This document shows, in pieces, positions 56,802 to 64,000 of a DNA stretch of 64,000 bases (the first letter of the stretch is position 1; every line of letters starts with the position of its first letter). The position numbers were made by a program, and so were the translations under genes. The notes beneath the pieces were generated by a model. That model was not told the DNA's origin. It searched no databases and worked only from the letters and a program-made list of their open reading frames with translations. Origin of the DNA: Demequina rhizosphaerae (GTDB taxonomy: Bacteria > Actinomycetota > Actinomycetes > Actinomycetales > Demequinaceae). The stretch covers positions 186,001-250,000 of the forward strand of contig NZ_BBMC01000005.1 in the NCBI RefSeq assembly GCF_000971255.1, written 5' to 3'.

Positions 56802-58115
56802 TCACACCACGCTGACGGGCGCGACGATGTCCGCATAGATGAGGATGACGCCCATGGCGAGAAGCAGGGCGAAGACGCCGTAGGCGAGGGGCATCATGCG
56901 GGCCACGTCGACGGGCGCCGGCCGCGGCAGGCCGCGCAGGCGCGCCCAGCCGTTCTTGATGCCCTGCCAGAAGGCGGAGGCGATGTGCCCACCGTCCAGG
57001 GGGACGAGCGGGATCATGTTGAAGGCGAAGAGCGCGAGGTTGAGGCTGCCCAGGAGCATGAGCATGTCGGTCACCTTGTCGGCGATCGAGTAGCCCTGGA
57101 CGTCCGCGCTGGAGATCTCGCCGGCGACGCGGCCGACGCCCACGAGCCCCATGACGGAGTCCGTGGTGCGCTCCTCGAGCCCGACCGACGCGCGCGCCAC
57201 GTGGTAGACGTTCTCCGGCAGGTGCCAGATGACGTCCGCCGTCGCTCCGAGCACGTAGCCCGTGTAGTCGAGGCCCGCGCCGATCCCCTGCCGCTGCGTC
57301 TCGGTGGCCGGGGCGATGCCCATGTAGCCGACCTCCTCGGTGACGACCGCGCCGTCGGCGTCGGTCACCACCGCGCCGGAGTCGTCGTACACGGCGCGCT
57401 CGCGCAGCGCGGGCGTGAGGGGGATCTCGACGGCGTCGCCGTCGCGCTGGACGGTGAGGACGACCTCCTCGCCGGGCCGAGCCGCGACGTAGTCGGTGAA
57501 GGTCTCCCAGTCGGAGACCGGCGTGCCGTCGACCGCGGTGACGGTGTCGCCCGCCTCGATGCCCGCCTGGGAGGCAGGCGAGGCCGGGTCATCCGGAGCG
57601 CAGTCCGACGCGCCCGCGGCGGGCACGCACGCCGTCACCTGCGACACGGTGAGCGTCGGGTGGCCGGGGGTGCCGACGAGGAAGAGGATGCCGGTGAAGA
57701 TCAGCACGGCGATGACGAGGTTGACGAAGGGGCCGCCGAACATCACGATCGCCTTGCGCCACCAGGAGAGGTGGTAGAAGGCGCGGTGGTCCTCGCCCGG
57801 CTGGATCTCCTCGACGGAGGCCTCGCGCGTGTCCGCGATGAGCTGGGCGACGCGGCCGGTGCCGCTCACGGGCTTGACCGCCTCGGCCGGCGGGATCATC
57901 CCGACGAGCTTGACGTAGCCGCCCAGCGGGATGGCCTTGACGCCGTACTCGGTCTCCTTGCCGCGCCGCGACCACAGGGTGGGCCCGAAGCCCACGAAGT
58001 ACTCGCTCACCCGCACGCCGAACTTCTTCGCAGGGATCATGTGCCCGAGCTCGTGGAGCGCGATCGAGACGAGCAGCCCCACGAGCAGGACGATCCACCC
58101 GATGACCTCAGCCAT
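56802..58115 (-). CDS. rip: Site-2 (M50) intramembrane metalloprotease, RseP/Rip1 type
   Basis: A 437-residue membrane protease. The zinc motif HELGH is at residues 21-25 in the first helix, a PDZ domain lies at about 165-270, and the second active-site motif [13 protein letters not shown] is near 385 with the catalytic aspartate. It cleaves membrane anchors, typically anti-sigma factors, within the bilayer. It is flanked by dxr and ispG, the usual actinobacterial order. ATG at 58115, 5 bp from the dxr stop. Confidence 0.93.
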   Translation of the reverse strand: MAEVIGWIVLLVGLLVSIALHELGHMIPAKKFGVRVSEYFVGFGPTLWSRRGKETEYGVKAIPLGGYVKLVGMIPPAEAVKPVSGTGRVAQLIADTREASVEEIQPGEDHRAFYHLSWWRKAIVMFGGPFVNLVIAVLIFTGILFLVGTPGHPTLTVSQVTACVPAAGASDCAPDDPASPASQAGIEAGDTVTAVDGTPVSDWETFTDYVAARPGEEVVLTVQRDGDAVEIPLTPALRERAVYDDSGAVVTDADGAVVTEEVGYMGIAPATETQRQGIGAGLDYTGYVLGATADVIWHLPENVYHVARASVGLEERTTDSVMGLVGVGRVAGEISSADVQGYSIADKVTDMLMLLGSLNLALFAFNMIPLVPLDGGHIASAFWQGIKNGWARLRGLPRPAPVDVARMMPLAYGVFALLLAMGVILIYADIVAPVSVV

Positions 58116-58120
58116 GTCTC

Positions 58121-59275
58121 CTACCTTCTCACTCGTGCGATCGCGTCCCGTGCGTGGGCGCGCGCCCACGCCTCCGCGCGGTCGACCTCGTCCAGGGTGA
58201 CCTCCGCGGGGGCGCTGTACTCCTCGACAACGCGCCGGACGGTGTCCACGATCCCGAGGAACGGCAGCGCGCCGTCGACGAAGGCCTGCACGCACTCCTC
58301 GTTGGCGGCGTTGAACACGGCCGGGTGCAGGGGCGATGCGGCCATCGCCGCGCGCATGAGGCGGATCGCGGGGAACGCCTCCTCGTCGAGCGGCTCGAAG
58401 GTCCACGCCTGCGCGTGCGTCCAGTCGAGCCGCGGCGCGACGTCGGGCAGCCGCTCGGGCCAGCTGAGGCCGAGGGCGATGGGGAGCCGCATGTCCGGCG
58501 GCGAGGCCTGCGCGATGGTGGCGCCGTCGACGAACTCGACCATCGAATGGACGATGGACTGCGGGTGCACGACCACGTCGATGCGGTCCATCGGGATGTC
58601 GAACAGCAGGTGCGCCTCGGCCACCTCGAGGGCCTTGTTCACCATCGACGCGGAGTTGATGGTGACGACCGGCCCCATGTCCCAGTTGGGGTGCGCGAGC
58701 GCGTCGGCGGGCGTGACGGCCGCGAGCGACGCGCGGCTGCGGCCCCGGAAGGCGCCGCCCGACGCGGTCACCACGAGGCGGCGGACCTCGCCACGGCTGC
58801 CGGAGCGCAGCGACTGCGCGAGCGCGGAGTGCTCGGAGTCGACGGGCACGATCTGGTCCTCGCGCCGCTTCGCGGCGTGCACGAGCGCGCCTCCGGCGAC
58901 GAGGGACTCCTTGTTGGCGAGCGCGAGCGTCGAGCCGGACTCGAGCGCCGCGAGGGTGGGCCGCAGGCCCACCGAGCCCGTCATGCCGTTGAGCACGACG
59001 TCGGCGCCGATGCGGGCGGCCTCGACCACCGCATCGGCCCCACCCCTCACCTCGATGCCCGGGAGGGCCTCGGCGAGCGCGGGCACGACGTCCTCGCGCG
59101 CGACGGCCACGTAGCGGGGACGATGCGCGCGGGCCTGGGCGACGATCGCGTCGGGGTCGGAGCCGCCGGCGGCGAGCGCGACGACCTCGAGGCGGTCGGG
59201 GTGTCGCGACACGACGTCGAGCGCCTGGGTGCCGATCGATCCGGTCGACCCCAGCAGGGAGACGGTGCGGGTCAT
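58121..59275 (-). CDS. dxr: 1-deoxy-D-xylulose 5-phosphate reductoisomerase
   Basis: A 384-residue NADPH-dependent enzyme of the MEP pathway. The nucleotide-binding motif is LLGSTGSIGTQALDVV at residues 7-22; the active site includes NKESLVAGG, VDSEHSALAQSL and the ATASGGAF-like loop. ATG at 59275 overlaps the upstream stop (ATGA). Confidence 0.95.
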   Translation of the reverse strand: MTRTVSLLGSTGSIGTQALDVVSRHPDRLEVVALAAGGSDPDAIVAQARAHRPRYVAVAREDVVPALAEALPGIEVRGGADAVVEAARIGADVVLNGMTGSVGLRPTLAALESGSTLALANKESLVAGGALVHAAKRREDQIVPVDSEHSALAQSLRSGSRGEVRRLVVTASGGAFRGRSRASLAAVTPADALAHPNWDMGPVVTINSASMVNKALEVAEAHLLFDIPMDRIDVVVHPQSIVHSMVEFVDGATIAQASPPDMRLPIALGLSWPERLPDVAPRLDWTHAQAWTFEPLDEEAFPAIRLMRAAMAASPLHPAVFNAANEECVQAFVDGALPFLGIVDTVRRVVEEYSAPAEVTLDEVDRAEAWARAHARDAIARVRR

Positions 59276-59835
59276 CCCTCGGTGACGCCGAGCAGGATGT
59301 CGACCATGCGCGCGAGGAAGGCGTCGACGGTGGCCTCGTCGTACGCGCGCGAGCCGTGGGCGGTGCGGAAGGTCGCGCCGCGCACCTCGTCGGCGGTCAG
59401 CGGCGCGCCGCGGTCGAAGAACGCGGTCACGCGCGTGAGGAGGTCGTCGACGTCGCTCGCGCGGTAGCCGGAGGAGACGGCGGAGGGGTGGGCGAAGCGC
59501 TCGCCCGCCGGGCGGCGCAGGCGCGGGTAGAGCGTCTGGGCGCGCTGCGCGAGCTCCTGCATCCACGCGTCCTGGCCGTTGGAGCGGACGTAGGCCTCGC
59601 GCTGGCGGCCCACGAAGGCGGCCTCGAGGCGGTCGAGCGCGGAGTCGACCGCGCCGGTGTCGTAGCCGCCGTGCTTGAGGTCGAACGCGGTGCGGCGCAC
59701 ATCGAGCGGCGCGAGCTCGGCGTCGGGCTCCGAGGGGCGCTCGTACGCGGCACGCGCCTTGTCGAAGAACTCCTCGACCTGGGTCGGGTGGTACCCGAGC
59801 TTGAGCGAGCCCACCTTGGGGAACAGGGTCGTCAT
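59272..59835 (-). CDS. DivIVA-repeat protein
   Basis: A 187-residue protein with four copies of the short DivI1A-like motif, in which an F- or T-rich strand is followed by a glycine-tyrosine turn and an amphipathic helix with VD or VE: PKVGSLKLGYHPTQVEEFF, FDLKHGGYDTGAVDSAL, SSGYRASDVDDLL and FRTAHGSRAYDEATVDAFL. It lacks the long coiled coil of polar DivIVA. The ATG at 59835 overlaps the rlmN stop (TGATG) and the stop overlaps dxr. Membrane-curvature or polar targeting is suggested by the family but not shown. Confidence 0.78.
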   Translation of the reverse strand: MTTLFPKVGSLKLGYHPTQVEEFFDKARAAYERPSEPDAELAPLDVRRTAFDLKHGGYDTGAVDSALDRLEAAFVGRQREAYVRSNGQDAWMQELAQRAQTLYPRLRRPAGERFAHPSAVSSGYRASDVDDLLTRVTAFFDRGAPLTADEVRGATFRTAHGSRAYDEATVDAFLARMVDILLGVTEG

Positions 59836-60947
59836 CACCTCTCCTTGATGGCCAGCTGGCCGCACGCGCCGTCGATGTCGCTGCCACGAGTATCCCTGAT
59901 GGTGGTGGGAATCCCGTGCATCCGGAGGATGCGCACGAACTCCTGCTCGACCTTCGGGTCCGACGCGGTCCACTTGGATCCCGGGGTCGGGTTGAGCGGG
60001 ATCGGGTTGATGTGCACCCACCCGTCGCCGCGCGCGTTGAGCTTCTTCGCGAGCAGCTCCGCGCGGTGGGCGTGGTCGTTGATGTCGCGGATGAGCGCGT
60101 ACTCGATGCTCACGCGGCGGCCGGTCGCGTCGAAGTAGCGGCGCGCGGCGTCCAGCGCCTCGTCCACCTTCCAGCGGGCGTTGATCGGCACGAGCTCGTC
60201 GCGCAGCTCGTCGTCCGGGGCGTGGAGGCTGAGCGCGAGGGTCACGGGGATGCCCTCGGACGCGAGCCGGTCGATGCCGGTGACGAGGCCGACCGTCGAG
60301 ACGGTGACGTGGCGCGCTGACAGCCCGAAGCCCTCCGGCGGCGGGCTGGTGAGCGCGCGCACCGCGGTGATGACGGCCGCGTAGTTCGCGAGCGGCTCGC
60401 CCATGCCCATGAACACGACGTTGGACAGGCGGACGGGGTCGCCGCCGAGCTCGCCGTCGCGCGCCTGGCGGGCAGCGAGCCGCACCTGCTCGACGATCTC
60501 GCCCGCGGAGAGGTTGCGGGTGAGGCCCATCTGCCCGGTCGCGCAGAACGGGCACGCCATGCCGCAGCCGGCCTGGCTGGTGACGCACAGCGTGGCGCGG
60601 TCCGGGTACTTCATCAGCACGGACTCGACCTTGGCGTGGTCGATGAGGTTCCACAGGGTCTTCACGGTGGCGCCGTCGTCGGCCGTCAGCTGGGTCACCT
60701 TGGTGAGCAGCGGCGGGAACAGCTCGCCGACGAGCGTGTCGCGCGCGGCGGCCGGGAGGTCCGTCATGTCGCCCGCGTCGACCGTCAGGTGGTCGTAGTA
60801 GTGCGTGGCCAGCTGCTTGGCGCGGAACGCGGGCTGGCCCAGCTGCTTGACCGCGTCGGACCGCTCGGCGGCGTCGAGGTCGGCGAAGTGCCGCGGCGGC
60901 TTGCCCCGGCGCGGCTGGAGCATGGGCAGGGTCGGAAGCGTGGTCAT
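59835..60947 (-). CDS. rlmN: 23S rRNA/tRNA (adenine-C2) methyltransferase RlmN
   Basis: A 370-residue radical-SAM enzyme. The cluster-binding CGMACPFC has cysteines at 128, 132 and 135; the methylated cysteine is the one in [10 protein letters not shown] near the C-terminus. It methylates A2503 of 23S rRNA and A37 of some tRNAs. ATG at 60947 overlaps the cdsA stop (ATGA). Confidence 0.96.
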   Translation of the reverse strand: MTTLPTLPMLQPRRGKPPRHFADLDAAERSDAVKQLGQPAFRAKQLATHYYDHLTVDAGDMTDLPAAARDTLVGELFPPLLTKVTQLTADDGATVKTLWNLIDHAKVESVLMKYPDRATLCVTSQAGCGMACPFCATGQMGLTRNLSAGEIVEQVRLAARQARDGELGGDPVRLSNVVFMGMGEPLANYAAVITAVRALTSPPPEGFGLSARHVTVSTVGLVTGIDRLASEGIPVTLALSLHAPDDELRDELVPINARWKVDEALDAARRYFDATGRRVSIEYALIRDINDHAHRAELLAKKLNARGDGWVHINPIPLNPTPGSKWTASDPKVEQEFVRILRMHGIPTTIRDTRGSDIDGACGQLAIKER

Positions 60948-62104
60948 GTGGTCCCCAGGAGCAGAGCGAAGACGATGTACGCGGCCGCGGCCGCCGGGAG
61001 CATCGAGTCGAGGCGGTCGAGCACGCCGCCGTGACCCGGGATGGCGCTGGACATGTCCTTGACGGACAGGTCGCGCTTGAGGACGGACTCGGCGAGGTCG
61101 CCGAGCACGGCCGCGACCACGGCCGCGGCGCCCACCGCGGCCCCGATCCACCAGCGGCCGTCGAGCAGGACGGTCGCGAAGACCGCGGCGCCCGCGATGC
61201 CGAACACCGCGCCGCCGATGGCACCCTCCCACGTCTTCTTGGGGCTCACGCGCGGCGCGAGCTTGCGCCGCCCGATGAGCATGCCCGTGAAGAGCGCGAA
61301 GGTGTCGTTGAGGACCACCGCCGCGATGACGATGAGGATCCGCTTCCAGCCCTCGTCCGCGAGCTCGAGGAGCAGCATGAACGAGCCGAGGAACGGGATC
61401 CAGGTGAGGGTGAGGATGCCGACGAGCGAGTCCGACAGCGTGTTCTCGACGCGGTCGTCGACGATGCGCCACGCGGCCACGCCCGCGGCGGCCACGAGGA
61501 GCGCCACGACGAGGCCCTCTCCCCCGCCGAACCACGTCGCGACGCCCATGCCGACGGTCGCCATGAGCACGGGCGCGAGCGACACGTGCATGCCGTGGCG
61601 CGCGAGCGCGTTGCGCCACTCGACCACGGCGGCGATGCAGAAGCCGTAGATGGCCACGGCGAACGCGAGCGGGTGCCACCACGCGGCGACGAGCGCGCCG
61701 ACCGCGAGCACGACGCCCACGACGGTCGCGAGGCCCAGGTTGCGGCCCGCGCGCGACGTCGGTGCCGGGACCGCGTCCTCGAGGGGCACGGCCACGTCCA
61801 CGGGGTCCACCGCATCGTCCTCGCCCGCGGTGTGCGGGACGGCGACGGACTCGGCTCGCGCGACCGCCTCGGCCACCTGCTCGGCGGCGTGGGGCGCGGG
61901 GGCGACCTCCGGCGACGGCTCGACCGCCGCATCGGCCGGCCCGGGCAGCTCGATCTCGCCCGTGGGCAGGCCCGGGGGCCACGCGGGCCCGGCGTCCGGC
62001 CGGTCCGCGTTCTCCGGGTTCACCGGGGCGAACAGGGGTCGCGCCGGCACCGGGTCGTGCTCGGAGGTGTCGGGGTCCGCCTCGTGGCGGCGCCCCCACC
62101 TCAT
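60944..62104 (-). CDS. cdsA: Phosphatidate cytidylyltransferase
   Basis: A 386-residue membrane enzyme making CDP-diacylglycerol, with about eight helices and the signature [19 protein letters not shown] near the C-terminus. The first roughly 120 residues are a Pro/Ala/Glu-rich cytoplasmic extension without obvious domain, and the conserved membrane part starts after it. The frr-cdsA-rlmN order is common in actinobacteria. ATG at 62104. Confidence 0.92.
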   Translation of the reverse strand: MRWGRRHEADPDTSEHDPVPARPLFAPVNPENADRPDAGPAWPPGLPTGEIELPGPADAAVEPSPEVAPAPHAAEQVAEAVARAESVAVPHTAGEDDAVDPVDVAVPLEDAVPAPTSRAGRNLGLATVVGVVLAVGALVAAWWHPLAFAVAIYGFCIAAVVEWRNALARHGMHVSLAPVLMATVGMGVATWFGGGEGLVVALLVAAAGVAAWRIVDDRVENTLSDSLVGILTLTWIPFLGSFMLLLELADEGWKRILIVIAAVVLNDTFALFTGMLIGRRKLAPRVSPKKTWEGAIGGAVFGIAGAAVFATVLLDGRWWIGAAVGAAAVVAAVLGDLAESVLKRDLSVKDMSSAIPGHGGVLDRLDSMLPAAAAAYIVFALLLGTT

Positions 62105-62135
62105 GAGACGCCCTGTCGCGCGGTCGCGTCAGGCA

Positions 62136-62693
62136 TCAGACCTCGAGCAGCTCGCTCTCCTTGTGCGCGAGGAGGGCATCGACGGCGTCGACGTGCTTCT
62201 TGGTGAGCGCGTCGAGCTCCTTCTCCGCACGCTGGCCCTCGTCCTCGCCGACCTCGCCGTCCTTGACGGCGGCGTCGATGAGGTCCTTCGCCTTGCGGCG
62301 CATGTTGCGCAGCGTGACGCGCGACTCCTCGGCCTTGCTCTTGGCGAGCTTGACGTAGTCGCGGCGACGCTCCTCGGTCAGCTGCGGGAGCACGATGCGG
62401 AGCACCTGGCCGTCGTCGGACGGGTTCACGCCGAGGTCCGAGTTCCGCAGCGCGGTCTCGATCTCCTTCTTGGCGCCCGCGTCGTAGGGCGAGATGACGA
62501 CCGTGCGGGCCTCGGTCACGTTGATCGCCGCGAGCTGCTGCAGCGGCGTGGGTGCGCCGTAGTAGTCGACGGCGATGTTCGCGAACATCGCGCTGCTCGC
62601 CTGGCCGGTGCGGATCGCGGCGAAGTTGCTCTTCGCGACGTCCACCGCGTTGTCCATGTTCTCCTCGGCCTCGAGGAGGATCATCTCAGTCAC
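62136..62693 (-). CDS. frr: Ribosome recycling factor
   Basis: A 185-residue RRF of exact family length, with VRTG-like AIRTGQAS, the [12 protein letters not shown] loop and the C-terminal three-helix bundle ending VDALLAHKE. It splits post-termination ribosomes together with EF-G. The ATG at 62693 follows pyrH by 23 bp. Confidence 0.97.
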   Translation of the reverse strand: MTEMILLEAEENMDNAVDVAKSNFAAIRTGQASSAMFANIAVDYYGAPTPLQQLAAINVTEARTVVISPYDAGAKKEIETALRNSDLGVNPSDDGQVLRIVLPQLTEERRRDYVKLAKSKAEESRVTLRNMRRKAKDLIDAAVKDGEVGEDEGQRAEKELDALTKKHVDAVDALLAHKESELLEV

Positions 62694-62716
62694 GCTTGTC
62701 TCCTAACGGTGCGGCG

Positions 62717-63463
62717 TCAGGCCGTCACCAGGGTTCCGATTCTCTCACCGAGCAGGGCACGAGTCACATTTCCAGGCGTGTCGAGCCCGAAGACCTGCAT
62801 GGGCATGCGGTTGTCCATGGCGAGCGAGAAGGCCGCGGCGTCCATGACCGCGAGGCGGCGCTGGAGCGCCTCCCCGTAGGTGATGCTGTCGAGGCGCTCG
62901 GCCGACGGGTCCTTGCGCGGGTCCGCGGTGTAGACCGCGTCGACGCCGTTCTTGCCCATGAGCACCTCGGAGCAGCGCGTCTCGAGGGCGCGCTGGAGGG
63001 ACACGGTGTCGGTGGAGAAGTACGGCATGCCGGCGCCGGCGCCGAAGATCACGACGCGGCCCTTCTCCATGTGCCGGATGGCACGCAGGGGGATGTACGA
63101 CTCGGCGACCTGGCCCATGGTGATGGCGGTCTGCACGCGGGTCGCGACGCCGGCCTGCTCGAGGAAGTCCTGGAGGGCGAGGGCGTTCATCACGGTGCCG
63201 AGCATGCCCATGTAGTCGGCGCGGGCGCGCTCCATGCCGCGCTCCGACAGCTCGGCGCCGCGGAAGAAGTTGCCGCCGCCGACGACGATCGCCACCTGCA
63301 CGCCCTGGCGGACGGCGTCGGCGATCTCGCGGGCGACGCGGCTGACCACGTCCGGGTCGAGCCCGAGCTTGCCTCCGCCGAACATCTCGCCGGAGAGCTT
63401 GAGAAGAACGCGGCGCGCCGTCTGGGGCTCCGTGCCCGAAATCAGATCGCTGGTCTCGGTCAC
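62717..63463 (-). CDS. pyrH: Uridylate kinase
   Basis: A 248-residue UMP kinase of the amino acid kinase fold: [13 protein letters not shown] at the N-terminus, [10 protein letters not shown] loop and the [14 protein letters not shown] segment. It phosphorylates UMP to UDP. The ATG at 63463 is preceded by a strong AGGAGG ribosome-binding site. It is separated from tsf by 70 bp that may contain its own promoter. Confidence 0.96.
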   Translation of the reverse strand: MTETSDLISGTEPQTARRVLLKLSGEMFGGGKLGLDPDVVSRVAREIADAVRQGVQVAIVVGGGNFFRGAELSERGMERARADYMGMLGTVMNALALQDFLEQAGVATRVQTAITMGQVAESYIPLRAIRHMEKGRVVIFGAGAGMPYFSTDTVSLQRALETRCSEVLMGKNGVDAVYTADPRKDPSAERLDSITYGEALQRRLAVMDAAAFSLAMDNRMPMQVFGLDTPGNVTRALLGERIGTLVTA

Positions 63464-63533
63464 ATGAACCTCCTGACGGCGCGCCGCGCCTCGCTCGTTT
63501 GCTATGCGTTTGTGGGGTGCTGCTGGCTAAGCC

Positions 63534-64000
63534 TTAGGCTCCCACACGGAAGCGGGCGAAGGAAACGACCGCGCCGCCCGCGTTCTCGACGACCTTGCCG
63601 ACCGTGGTCTTGGGGTCCTTGGCGAACGCCTGCTCGACGAGCACGTTCTCCTTGAAGAAGCCGTTCATGCGGCCCTGCACGATCTTCGGCAGAGCGGCCT
63701 CCGGCTTGCCCTCACCCTTGGCGGTCTCCTCGGCCACGCGCTCCTCGTTCGCGACGATGTCCGCGGGGACGTCCTCACGCGCGAGGTACTTGGGCGAGTA
63801 GGCGGCGATGTGCATGGCGACGTCGCGCGCGACCTCGCCCGCCTTCGCGTCCGAGCCGACGAGGACGCCGACCTGGGCCGGGAGGTCCTTGTTGGTGCGG
63901 TGGAGGTACTCGGTCACGACCGGGGCCTCGACGCGCGCCACGCGACGCAGCACGATCTTCTCGCCGAGCACGCCGGCGTTCTCGTCCACGACGTCCTTGA
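63534..64000 (-). CDS. tsf: Elongation factor Ts, C-terminal part
   Basis: The last 155 or so residues of EF-Ts; the gene continues past the window. Diagnostic segments are KDVVDENAGVLGEKIVLRR, VAMHIAAYSPKYLAREDVP and the C-terminal coiled-coil and core (GRMNGFFKENVLVEQAF). It exchanges GDP on EF-Tu. The open frame continues through the window edge with no start codon required. Confidence 0.96.
   Translation of the reverse strand, partial: KDVVDENAGVLGEKIVLRRVARVEAPVVTEYLHRTNKDLPAQVGVLVGSDAKAGEVARDVAMHIAAYSPKYLAREDVPADIVANEERVAEETAKGEGKPEAALPKIVQGRMNGFFKENVLVEQAFAKDPKTTVGKVVENAGGAVVSFARFRVGA

Overview
The window is about 64 kb of very G+C-rich chromosome (roughly 72% by eye) from an actinobacterium. 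RNase J, a DUF222/HNH gene, a gluABCD glutamate importer, a DUF4439 lipoprotein beside proS, an acetyltransferase coupled to ispG, and SLH domains of the TRRxMAxFLYR type together suggest the order Micrococcales (Cellulomonas/Demequina-like). That placement is inference. I saw no tRNA, rRNA, CRISPR array, prophage or insertion sequence. Most genes are tightly packed, many with ATGA or GTGA start/stop overlaps.

Layout. 1-2405 (+): tail of a probable TRAP solute-binding protein, a phosphotriesterase-like hydrolase, a TetR regulator and an IclR-like effector domain without a DNA-binding domain. 2416-12005 (-): a PAS-GGDEF-EAL protein overlapping ftsK, then rnj, dapA and an alkylsulfatase. 12139-18814 (+): a GAP-family membrane protein, an unknown secreted protein, thyA-folA, three related GNAT domains in two genes, azlCD and another GNAT. 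18844-20148 (-): DUF222/HNH gene. 20319-29183 (-): small membrane protein, dapB, a five-gene MacAB-like export operon with two adaptors and a lipoprotein, and an M16 peptidase. 29415-43991: pnp, rpsO, gluABCD, then the ribF-truB-rbfA-infB-ylxR-nusA-rimP translation cluster and a divergent lipoprotein. 44141-45943: proS. 45996-54534 (-): four tandem genes for exported SLH-domain proteins. 54693-64000 (-): GNAT, ispG, rip (M50), dxr, a DivIVA-repeat protein, rlmN, cdsA, frr, pyrH and the end of tsf.

The backbone (tsf-pyrH-frr-cdsA-rlmN-dxr-rip-ispG-GNAT-proS-rimP-nusA-infB-rbfA-truB-ribF-rpsO-pnp-M16-dapB-dapA-rnj-ftsK) is a familiar actinobacterial gene order. It carries accessory blocks: the SLH cluster between the GNAT gene and proS, gluABCD between ribF and rpsO, the MacAB-like operon between the M16 gene and dapB, and a reversed block holding thyA-folA between dapB and dapA.

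The two observations most worth pursuing are these. First, a short interspersed motif, GGGACGATGCG: I count 17 exact copies on both strands where about 0.1 is expected from base composition. It is enriched between genes and twice occurs as an inverted pair forming a terminator-like hairpin, much like DNA uptake sequences in unrelated bacteria. Second, a conserved cysteine-paired module that I cannot name precedes the SLH domains in three of the four surface proteins.
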